From contig JANJUV010000011.1 in the NCBI GenBank assembly GCA_024710405.1, positions 124,001-188,000 of the forward strand: a stretch of DNA of 64,000 nt. The letters are read 5' to 3'. The stretch comes from Bacteroidales bacterium (GTDB lineage Bacteria; Bacteroidota; Bacteroidia; Bacteroidales; F082). Made by a program: the position numbers and the translations under genes. Positions 25,049 through 32,169 of the stretch are shown in pieces (within the stretch, counting starts at the first letter, position 1; each line of letters starts with the position of its first letter). A model generated the notes under the pieces. The model worked only from the letters and a program-made list of their open reading frames with translations, ran no database searches and was not told the DNA's origin.

Positions 25049-26125
25049 ATGAAAACACATTTTTACTTTTTTAATCATTTATTATTTGGCGTTTTTATAC
25101 TCGTGTTCATCAACGCAACAGCATGGTCTCAGGAGAAACCCTTTGAGGTGATAGAGAATCAGTCGGCGGAAGAAAGTGCACAGGTATTTATGGAAGTGCT
25201 TGTGGAAGGAGGACTGCAGGTATTCGATGTGGTCTACTCAGGCTACCCTCAGGCCAGCGGAAGTTTCACCGGTAACAGCGGTATCGGCTTCACCGGCGGT
25301 TTTTTGCTCACGAGTGGTAAAGCGTTACTGGCCAAAGGACCCAATACATCTCCAGGAGCGGGCTACAGCAGTAATACCCCCGGCGACCCTGACCTTACCC
25401 TTTTGGCTGGTGAAAACTCCATGGATGCCAGTATAATAGAATTCAGTTTCATATCCACTACAGGCTATTTCTCAATCAATTATGTTTTTGCCTCAGAGGA
25501 ATATCCTGAGAGTGTAAATGTTGAATGGAACGATGTGTTTGGTATATTCATTTACGGCCCGGGTTTTGATGGCCCTTTTGGCAACAATGCTGTCAATATC
25601 GCTTTGATTCCGGGCACTGACGAACCTGTTTCAATCAACACCGTCAACAGCCAAAGTCATACGGAGTATTATGTTGCCAACTGGAATCCGGTTCAGAATA
25701 ATAATATCCAGTACGATGGTTACACAGTCCCCATGAGGGCCGAGGCAACTGTTACGCCATTTGAAACCTATCGTGTCAAAATTGCCATCAGCGATGCCGG
25801 AGACAGGGTTTATGACTCTGGCATTTTCCTTGAGGAGGGGAGTTTGTCGGATGCAATGCCGACAGGATTGGTATCTCTGGAATCAGGGGGCCCGATGCTG
25901 TATCCGAATCCGGCACGGGAGTTTTTTCGGGTCAGCTTTCCTGTCGCAGAAGCGACACAAAAAACAGTGGAAGTGCTCGATGCAAACGGAAAAAAGTTGA
26001 TGTACAGTTCTTTTGAAGGTAATGAAATTCAATTGAATCATCAGGGAAGGCTCCATTCGGGCTTGTACACGATCAGGGTGGTTGCCGGAGAAAAATTGTG
26101 GTACAGGAAGTTAGTTATTCAATAA
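25049..26125 (+). CDS. Choice-of-anchor-L domain protein with T9SS sorting domain (copy 1)
   Basis: 358 residues. Signal peptide ending TAWSQ. Residues about 30-275 form a choice-of-anchor-L domain: QVFDVVYSGY, PQASGSFTGN, GFLLTSGKA, FVFASEEYPE-type segment (NYVFASEEYPES), DVFGIFIYGPG, and IAISDAGDRVYDSGIFLE. The C-terminus is a T9SS sorting domain (PMLYPNPAREFFRV, ending in YRKLVIQ). It is an exported surface protein, perhaps in adhesion; no catalytic motif is seen. It shares most of these segments with the next gene, 49 bp away, so the two arose by tandem duplication and are probably co-transcribed. Confidence 0.88.
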   Translation: MKTHFYFFNHLLFGVFILVFINATAWSQEKPFEVIENQSAEESAQVFMEVLVEGGLQVFDVVYSGYPQASGSFTGNSGIGFTGGFLLTSGKALLAKGPNTSPGAGYSSNTPGDPDLTLLAGENSMDASIIEFSFISTTGYFSINYVFASEEYPESVNVEWNDVFGIFIYGPGFDGPFGNNAVNIALIPGTDEPVSINTVNSQSHTEYYVANWNPVQNNNIQYDGYTVPMRAEATVTPFETYRVKIAISDAGDRVYDSGIFLEEGSLSDAMPTGLVSLESGGPMLYPNPAREFFRVSFPVAEATQKTVEVLDANGKKLMYSSFEGNEIQLNHQGRLHSGLYTIRVVAGEKLWYRKLVIQ

Positions 26126-26174
26126 TTTGATTAACTTTCAGCGATTTTTCAAACCTTAAACAAAGCGTATTCTT

Positions 26175-27269
26175 ATGAAATCACAATTGCATATTGTCAG
26201 ACGTCACTTGATGCCGGTTGTGTTGTGTTTTTGTCTGTTTTTTGTCAATCATTCGACTGCACAGCCACTTGTCATCACCGAAAACCAAACCCAACAGGAA
26301 GCCGAACAGATGATACAGGACATATTTGTCGGGACAGGGGTTCAGGTGTTTAATGTGTCCTATCTGGGGTTTCCTCAGGCCAGCGGTAGTTTTACCGGCA
26401 ATACCGGAGTTGGGCTTAACGATGGGTTTTTAATGACTTCCGGTTTAGCCTATCTGGCTAATGGACCTAATGATATTTCGAGTCATGGTTATTCAAATGG
26501 ATCTAATGGAGACCCTGACCTGTCCAAATTTGATGGAGGTACATCCTTAGACGCTTGCGTTATGAATTTCGATTTCATCCCTTTTGCCAAATACATCACT
26601 TTTAGGTTTTGTTTTGCCTCGGAGGAATACCCTGAGTTTGCCCCACCAAACAATTCCAGTTACAACGATAAGTTTGGATTCTTTCTGTCAGGACCCGGTA
26701 TCGAGGGACCATACATCAATGATGCAGTAAATATTGCCTCACTGCCAAATAGTTCAACCATGATATCTATCAATAATGTGAATGCAGTAACCAACCAGGA
26801 ATATTATGTCAATAACTGGGATCCGGCTATTAACAATCACATTCAATACGACGGATACACAACACTCATTGATATTTTCGCCGAAGTTGAGCCATTGGAA
26901 ACCTATCATCTGAAACTTGCCATCTCCGATGGGGGCGACAGGATTTATGATTCAGGACTGTTTTTCAAGGCATTCAGTTTCAGGTCAACAGATATCATGA
27001 ATGAAAACGAGATTGCAGAAGTGAACCTGACTTCCAGACTGCTTTCGCCAAACCCGGGCTACGGCCGTTTTTCCATTGATCCGGGCAATTATTTTGCGGC
27101 CAACTGTACATATGAACTTTTCAATACCAACGGAACTAAGCTCTTAAGCAGCAGCATTGAAAACGATAGAAGTTTTTTGCTGGATATGAGCGGCTTTCCG
27201 GCAGGTGTGTATTTTGTCCGGATTTCTGACGGTCAGCGCAGCGAAACACATAAACTGGTCAACAGGTAA
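26175..27269 (+). CDS. Choice-of-anchor-L domain protein with T9SS sorting domain (copy 2)
   Basis: 364 residues. Signal peptide ending STAQ. The same domain as copy 1: QVFNVSYLGF, PQASGSFTGN, GFLMTSGLA, CFASEEYPEF, DKFGFFLSGPG, NNWDPAINNHIQYDGY and LAISDGGDRIYDSGLF. The C-terminus is a T9SS sorting domain (RLLSPNPGYGRFSID, then FPAGVYFVRI and HKLVNR). The sorting domain differs from copy 1 more than the anchor domain does. A terminator follows. Function beyond surface localisation is unknown. Confidence 0.88.
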   Translation: MKSQLHIVRRHLMPVVLCFCLFFVNHSTAQPLVITENQTQQEAEQMIQDIFVGTGVQVFNVSYLGFPQASGSFTGNTGVGLNDGFLMTSGLAYLANGPNDISSHGYSNGSNGDPDLSKFDGGTSLDACVMNFDFIPFAKYITFRFCFASEEYPEFAPPNNSSYNDKFGFFLSGPGIEGPYINDAVNIASLPNSSTMISINNVNAVTNQEYYVNNWDPAINNHIQYDGYTTLIDIFAEVEPLETYHLKLAISDGGDRIYDSGLFFKAFSFRSTDIMNENEIAEVNLTSRLLSPNPGYGRFSIDPGNYFAANCTYELFNTNGTKLLSSSIENDRSFLLDMSGFPAGVYFVRISDGQRSETHKLVNR

Positions 27270-27290
27270 GCAAATTCCTTCTTAAAAATA

Positions 27291-27322
27291 AAAGCAGCCT
27301 GTTGTTAGATACAAGCTGCTTT
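27291..27322. terminator. Bidirectional terminator between the anchor-L pair and groES
   Basis: Stem AAAGCAGC / GCTGCTTT, T-rich on the plus strand and, read from the other side, followed by TTTTATTTTT on the minus strand. Confidence 0.75.
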
Positions 27323-27342
27323 TTCTTTTATGATTTATCCGG

Positions 27343-27630
27343 CTAGATGGCTTCAGTTTCCACCACTTTGGCCAACAGGTCGCCATAGGGAATCACAAGC
27401 AGCTTACGACCTTCGTAGGTAACCTCAGTTCCTGAGTATTTCTTAAAGAGCACCGAATCGCCAACGACTATGGCAGGGTTTTCCACGTTTCCAATAGAAA
27501 CTACCTTGGCAATCTGGGGTTTTTCCTTGGCCGTGTCGGGAATGATGATCCCGGAAGCTGTTTTTAGTTCGCTTTTGTCCTCGGTGAGGTCGAGGATCAC
27601 ATTTTCGTTCAGGGGTTGTAATTCTTTCAT
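27343..27630 (-). CDS. GroES-type co-chaperonin, stand-alone paralogue
   Basis: 95 residues. GroES fold with the typical segments LNENVILDL, SGIIIPDTAKEKP, GDSVLFKKYSGTEV and LLVIPYGDLLA. No groEL is adjacent. The mobile-loop region (KSELKTASGIIIP) is recognisable but the sequence departs from main groES genes, for example in AKVVSIGNVENPAI. It lies 11 bp behind the thioredoxin-glutaredoxin gene and is probably in its operon. It may be a second co-chaperonin that works with GroEL encoded elsewhere. Confidence 0.88.
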   Translation of the reverse strand: MKELQPLNENVILDLTEDKSELKTASGIIIPDTAKEKPQIAKVVSIGNVENPAIVVGDSVLFKKYSGTEVTYEGRKLLVIPYGDLLAKVVETEAI

Positions 27631-27641
27631 TTCAGTTAGTT

Positions 27642-28241
27642 TTAATTATTTGATTGTTGTTGAATTCCAAGTATGTTATTGATGCGGTTGCGGTCGAAAC
27701 CAACAATGATTTCGCCTTCAATATCGGTTTGGGGCACGCCTTGCTGACCGCTTTTTCTGACCATATCTTCGGCGGCCTGCTGGTTACGCGAAACATCAAT
27801 TTCGGTGTACCTTATCTGATTGCTTTTCAAATAGTTTTTAAGTGTAGTGCACCATGAGCAACTTGGGGTAGTGTACACCACAACCCTTTTCTGGCGCTTT
27901 TCTCCATCCTGAATCCGCGCCTGATAAAGCGATTCTTCAAAAAGGGAAATATAGAAGGCCGGATCGTTGCAGCCTTTGACCACGTTGGTGAATTCGTAGC
28001 CATCGAAAATTAACAGCGTTGGCACCGAGATTACCTGATAACGGGCGTGTATGTCCTTCACCAGATTAACATCTGCTGCCATCAGGTTAATGCCTTTGGC
28101 TTTTTCTGATGCTGCATGGAGGCTTTTGAGGCTGCATTCGCTGGTTTCAGAACCGGATTTGTAGAGCAACAGGTAGCTTTTCAGCCCTTTTCGGAGGTTC
28201 TCGTTGAGTTCGTTGGCAGAATGAATCGTCTTAACTGACAT
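27642..28241 (-). CDS. Thioredoxin-like domain fused to glutaredoxin
   Basis: 199 residues, no signal peptide. Residues 1-105 follow the thioredoxin fold (YQVISVPTLLIFDG with the cis-Pro) but the active-site region has a single Cys (SETSECSLKSL) and no CxxC. Residues about 118-195 are a glutaredoxin: VVVYTTPSCSWCTTLKNYL with CSWC at about 128-131, GVPQTDIEGEIIVGFD. It is a cytoplasmic thiol-disulfide protein; the first domain could bind a partner. First gene of a two-gene unit with groES. Confidence 0.85.
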   Translation of the reverse strand: MSVKTIHSANELNENLRKGLKSYLLLYKSGSETSECSLKSLHAASEKAKGINLMAADVNLVKDIHARYQVISVPTLLIFDGYEFTNVVKGCNDPAFYISLFEESLYQARIQDGEKRQKRVVVYTTPSCSWCTTLKNYLKSNQIRYTEIDVSRNQQAAEDMVRKSGQQGVPQTDIEGEIIVGFDRNRINNILGIQQQSNN

Positions 28242-28386
28242 GTTAATTTCTTTTGGTTAGCCAGAAATCAAACCTTGTGCCATATGATTTCCTAAGGCAA
28301 ATAATAGGACTTTGGACTGTCAAAATTGCAGCATACCGGATATTCATCTTCTGTCAAAAGGTGCTGTTGGATTTTGAATGGAAAGC

Positions 28387-28827
28387 TCAGTAGATGTAGG
28401 GTATCAAACGCCAGGTCTTCTGCATATATTCCTCATATCCATCAAACTGCACCTTCAGTTGTTTTTCTTCAAAATGAAGTTTAAACACAAGGACGGTAAA
28501 CAGGAGGAGCACGGCAAAAAGGCGTGCGTGTGAGTAATAATCTACTGTTAGCGCTGCCACCACAAGTAATTGTGCCAGATACATCGGATGCCGGATGAGA
28601 CTATAAACACCGGAAGTGACAAGTTCTCCACCCGATTTGGGAAGCGGTGCCACGTTGAAATTGCCCAATTTCATCTGAAGGATTGCCGAGATGCCAAGTA
28701 TCAGGCCCGCAACTTCCACAAGCAGACCATTGATGGATTCGGCCAGAAATCCGCCCGAAACAAAAATGTATATCAGGCAGGCAAACTGCACGACAACAAA
28801 GGAATAGGCAGTGATTTTCTGTTTCAT
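28387..28827 (-). CDS. Isoprenylcysteine carboxyl methyltransferase-family membrane protein
   Basis: 146 residues with about four membrane helices. The C-terminal family signature is clear: GVYSLIRHPMYLAQLL, then EEKQLKVQFDGYEEYMQKT and RLIPYIY. Members methylate lipids or other small substrates with S-adenosylmethionine, but bacterial substrates are mostly unknown. It stands between the trx-grx gene (145 bp apart) and the divergent lpd gene. The name of the family should not be taken as the reaction here. Confidence 0.85.
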   Translation of the reverse strand: MKQKITAYSFVVVQFACLIYIFVSGGFLAESINGLLVEVAGLILGISAILQMKLGNFNVAPLPKSGGELVTSGVYSLIRHPMYLAQLLVVAALTVDYYSHARLFAVLLLFTVLVFKLHFEEKQLKVQFDGYEEYMQKTWRLIPYIY

Positions 28828-28950
28828 AAAAAACTCCCGGCTGCCGGAACCCCTTTAATAATCCGGCTGTTGCGCAAGTAGTGGGTATTAATTTGCCGGG
28901 AGCCTGAACAAAGATAAGCACATTTGGCTGGATAAGGCTGGAATATTTCA

Positions 28951-28958
28951 TATTTTTG
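28951..28958 (+). promoter_or_regulatory. -7 promoter element of lpd
   Basis: TATTTTTG, exact match, 35 bp before the ATG. Just after it lies an imperfect inverted repeat (GGTTGAAT / ATTCCAACC, 28960-28977). Confidence 0.48.
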
Positions 28959-28992
28959 CGGTTGAATTATTCCAACCAAACGATACTTAGCT

Positions 28993-30384
28993 ATGAAATA
29001 TGATGTTATTGTAATAGGCAGCGGCCCCGGCGGATACGTGGCTGCCATCCGTGCTTCGCAACTTGGAAAAAAGGTTGCCGTTGTTGAAAAAAGTGAAATC
29101 GGTGGAGTTTGCCTCAACTGGGGATGTATCCCCACAAAAGCCTTGTTGAAAAGCGCTCAGGTGTTCAACTACATGAAACACGCTGCTGACTACGGTATCA
29201 TGCTCGATTCAGCCCCGAAGCCTGATTTTCAAGCCGTGGTCAAACGGAGCCGCGATGTTGCCGATGGAATGAGCAAAGGCGTTCAGTTCCTGTTTAAAAA
29301 GAATAAAATTGACCTTGTGGCCGGCTTTGGCAGCCTGCTCGGTAACAATAAAGTGAAGGTTGCTTCATCCGATAATCAGGTGCAAGAACTCGAGGCGGAC
29401 CACATCATCCTGGCCACCGGAGCCCGGTCGCGCCAACTCCCCTCCATGCCCATTGATGGCAAAAAAATCATCGGATACCGCGAAGCTATGGTATTGCCTT
29501 CCATGCCCAAATCGATGGTAGTTGTCGGCTCTGGTGCCATCGGCTCGGAATTCGCATTTTTCTACAACTCAATGGGTGTTGATGTTACCCTCGTGGAATA
29601 TATGCCCAACATCCTGCCCATTGAAGACGAAGAGGTGTCGAAACAACTCGAACGCTCATTTAAAAAGGCCAAAATGAAGGTGATGACCGGTAGCACCGTG
29701 GAGAAAGTGGATACAAGCGGTGAGTTGTGCAAGGTAACCATAAAGACCAAGAAAGGTGAAGAGATTGTTGAAGCTGAAATCGTACTTTCTGCGGTTGGTG
29801 TTGCCACCAATCTCGACGACCTGGGACTTGACGAAGCTGGTGTACAATATGAACATGGTAAAGTGGTTGTTGACGAATATTACCGGACAAACATACCGGG
29901 GGTGTACGCCATTGGTGATATCGTTCACGGCCCCGCATTGGCACATGTTGCCTCTCATGAAGGCATCACCTGCGTGGAAGCGTTCTGCGGGCTCCATCCC
30001 GAACCTGTTGACTACGGAAACATTCCTTCCTGTACCTACACCAACCCCGAAGTGGCTTCAGTCGGCCTCACCGAAAAACAGGCCATCGAAAAAGGGTATG
30101 AAATTAAAGTGGGAAAATTCCCCTTTTCTGCCTCCGGTAAAGCTTCTGCCGGCGGTAACAAGGAAGGTTTCGTAAAGGTGATCTTCGATGCCAGATATGG
30201 AGAGTGGCTAGGCTGTCATATGATCGGTGACAATGTGACTGAAATGATTGCTGAGGCAGTCGCAGCACGTAAACTGGAAACAACCGGTCACGAAATCATT
30301 AAAACTGTTCACCCACACCCGACCATGTCCGAGGCAATTATGGAGGCAGCAGCGGATGCCTACGGAGAAGTGATACACTTGTAG
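28993..30384 (+). CDS. lpdA: Dihydrolipoyl dehydrogenase (E3 / L protein)
   Basis: 463 residues. FAD/NAD flavoenzyme that reoxidises dihydrolipoamide in 2-oxoacid dehydrogenases and the glycine cleavage system. FAD site IGSGPGGYVAAIRA, redox-active disulfide Cys40-Cys45 in GGVCLNWGCIPTKAL, NAD site VVGSGAIGSEFA, and the C-terminal HPHPTMSE with the catalytic His. No lipoyl N-terminal domain. No E1/E2 genes are adjacent, so it is a stand-alone copy. Its stop codon overlaps the first base of a heptamer repeat. Confidence 0.97.
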   Translation: MKYDVIVIGSGPGGYVAAIRASQLGKKVAVVEKSEIGGVCLNWGCIPTKALLKSAQVFNYMKHAADYGIMLDSAPKPDFQAVVKRSRDVADGMSKGVQFLFKKNKIDLVAGFGSLLGNNKVKVASSDNQVQELEADHIILATGARSRQLPSMPIDGKKIIGYREAMVLPSMPKSMVVVGSGAIGSEFAFFYNSMGVDVTLVEYMPNILPIEDEEVSKQLERSFKKAKMKVMTGSTVEKVDTSGELCKVTIKTKKGEEIVEAEIVLSAVGVATNLDDLGLDEAGVQYEHGKVVVDEYYRTNIPGVYAIGDIVHGPALAHVASHEGITCVEAFCGLHPEPVDYGNIPSCTYTNPEVASVGLTEKQAIEKGYEIKVGKFPFSASGKASAGGNKEGFVKVIFDARYGEWLGCHMIGDNVTEMIAEAVAARKLETTGHEIIKTVHPHPTMSEAIMEAAADAYGEVIHL

Positions 30385-30473
30385 GGTTTCGGGTTTTGGG
30401 TTTTGGGTTTCGGGTTTCAGGTTTCGGGTTTCGGGTTTCGGGTTTCGGGTTTCGGGTTTCGGGTTTCGGGTTC
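30384..30473. repeat. Telomere-like heptamer tandem repeat, GGGTTTC
   Basis: Twelve consecutive 7-bp units from 30384 to 30467 plus a partial one. Nine units are exactly GGGTTTC; two read GGGTTTT (30391, 30398) and one AGGTTTC (30419). The variants are at the lpd side, while the distal six units are identical, as after recent slippage growth. It lies between lpd and rmlC. Confidence 0.93.
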
Positions 30474-30520
30474 TAGGTTAATAAATAAATCAACAAATCA
30501 ACGAATATTATATAATAAAA

Positions 30521-31063
30521 ATGGAAATAATAAAAACAAAAATTCCTGATCTGTTGATTGTTAAGCCTCTTGTCTTTGAAGATAACAGGGGCTATTTCTT
30601 TGAGTCCTACAATAAGGAAAAATTTCTTAATCAAGGCATAGACCAGAATTTTGTGCAGGACAATGAGTCAAAATCGATGAAGAATGTGCTGCGAGGTTTG
30701 CACTTTCAGGCTCCGCCATATGCTCAGGGAAAGCTTGTGCGGGTGATGAAGGGCTCTGTCCTTGACGTTGCCGTAGATATCCGCAAAGGTTCGCCTACTT
30801 ATGGTCAATGGGCCTCGATCGTGTTAACCGAATCCAACAAATGGATGTACTGGGTGCCTCCGGGTTTTGCTCATGGTTTTGTTACCTTAGAGGACAACAC
30901 CGTTTTCTTTTATAAATGCACTAATGTTTACAACAAAGCCTCTGAAGGCAGCATCCGTTGGGACGACCCCGATCTGGCCATCGACTGGGGCGTTACTGCA
31001 CCGATTCTTTCCGAGAAAGATATGCAGGCGCCACTATTCAAAGATTTTATCAGCCCTTTTTGA
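30521..31063 (+). CDS. rmlC: dTDP-4-dehydrorhamnose 3,5-epimerase
   Basis: 180 residues. Epimerises dTDP-4-keto-6-deoxyglucose at C3 and C5 in dTDP-L-rhamnose synthesis. Typical segments: FEDNRGYFFESYN, NVLRGLHFQ with the catalytic His, VRVMKGSVLDVAVDIRKGSPTYGQW, PPGFAHGFVTLEDN, and IRWDDPDLAIDW. The other rhamnose genes rmlA, rmlB and rmlD are not next to it, so the pathway must be completed from elsewhere. It follows the heptamer repeat by 47 bp of AT-rich sequence. Confidence 0.95.
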   Translation: MEIIKTKIPDLLIVKPLVFEDNRGYFFESYNKEKFLNQGIDQNFVQDNESKSMKNVLRGLHFQAPPYAQGKLVRVMKGSVLDVAVDIRKGSPTYGQWASIVLTESNKWMYWVPPGFAHGFVTLEDNTVFFYKCTNVYNKASEGSIRWDDPDLAIDWGVTAPILSEKDMQAPLFKDFISPF

Positions 31064-31134
31064 TGTCAGTAAGGCACACAAATCAACAGTATTGAATAAT
31101 TTTCCTGTTATAGGTTAGTGAAGAATAATCATCC

Positions 31135-32169
31135 ATGATTAAGAATGTTGTCATTGTTTTTTTGAGTACACTGATTGTTTCTTCGGTGTTCTGGATGTGG
31201 TATCTAAGATCTGAGGACCACAAAAAAGCACTATCTCTTTCAACCTTGAATGTTTCACTGCAAAATGATAAAGAGGAAACAGATGGTAAAATCTTGAGTA
31301 TCGATCTTCCTGAGAGCATGACCTTTGCCGGTGAAGAAGTTCCGCTCAGGCTGTTTTACGTTCGCGAAGGCCTCGAGCGGGAACTCGTCATAAACACATA
31401 TTGGCACAGTTCTACCTTAATGTTGCTGAAGAGGGCGAATCGCTGGTTTCCGGTGATTGATCCAATATTAAAAGAATATGGAATTCCGGATGATTTTCGC
31501 TTTTTGTGTATGATCGAAAGTAACCTCACAAATGCTCGTTCTCCTGCCGGAGCGGTTGGTTTCTGGCAGTTTCTTGAGGGCACGGCCAAGGAATTCGGTC
31601 TTGAAGTGAATAAGGAAGTTGATGAGCGCTACCACGTGGAGAAGTCAACCAGAGCCGCATGTCGCTATCTTTTGAAGTCGTACGAACGCTTTCAGAGTTG
31701 GTCATTGGTGGCGGCATCCTACAATGCAGGACAGAAAAGAATTGCGCGCTTTATTGAAAATCAGAAGGCGACTTCATACTTCGATCTTCATATGGCCGAA
31801 GAAACAGATCGTTACCTGCACCGTATTCTGGCCATAAAACTCATTTACACCAGCCCCGAGACCTATGGGTTTTATCCTGAAGTGGAAAGGCTCTATCCGC
31901 CGCTGGAATACGAAACGGTGAAGGTTTCTTCTGATGTAGATGATCTTGCTGCTTTTGCAGCAAACAAAGGTATCAGTTATAAATTGCTGAAGTACTTCAA
32001 TCCGTGGCTCAGATCAGATAAACTGAATGTGAAACGTGGCCGCGAATACGAGATTAAAATCCCGAAAGGAGATTTTGCCTTGACGCACAAGTCTGTCGAG
32101 GATTCGTTGTTATTGCGGGTAGTTGCACCTGATGATGAAATAACCGATGATGGATTCCTTGAAGAATAG
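31135..32169 (+). CDS. Membrane-anchored lytic transglycosylase (MltD/SLT type)
   Basis: 344 residues. An N-terminal hydrophobic segment (VVIVFLSTLIVSSVFWMWYL) acts as signal or anchor. The SLT domain (about 105-230) has the catalytic Glu in FLCMIESNLTNARSPAGA, then VGFWQFLEGTAKEFGL and the closing VAASYNAGQKRIARF. The C-terminal part (LAAFAANKGISYKLLKYFNP) resembles a degenerate LysM repeat. It cleaves peptidoglycan glycan strands in the periplasm. Its last 23 bases overlap the start of uvrA in another frame. Confidence 0.9.
   Translation: MIKNVVIVFLSTLIVSSVFWMWYLRSEDHKKALSLSTLNVSLQNDKEETDGKILSIDLPESMTFAGEEVPLRLFYVREGLERELVINTYWHSSTLMLLKRANRWFPVIDPILKEYGIPDDFRFLCMIESNLTNARSPAGAVGFWQFLEGTAKEFGLEVNKEVDERYHVEKSTRAACRYLLKSYERFQSWSLVAASYNAGQKRIARFIENQKATSYFDLHMAEETDRYLHRILAIKLIYTSPETYGFYPEVERLYPPLEYETVKVSSDVDDLAAFAANKGISYKLLKYFNPWLRSDKLNVKRGREYEIKIPKGDFALTHKSVEDSLLLRVVAPDDEITDDGFLEE

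Noticed and set aside
30384-30473. Heptamer array as a CRISPR or true telomere
   Set aside because: Units are 7 bp with no spacers, and the array lies inside a chromosome region with genes on both sides.
30521-31063. rmlC as part of an O-antigen cluster
   Set aside because: No glycosyltransferase, rmlA, rmlB or rmlD lies nearby.
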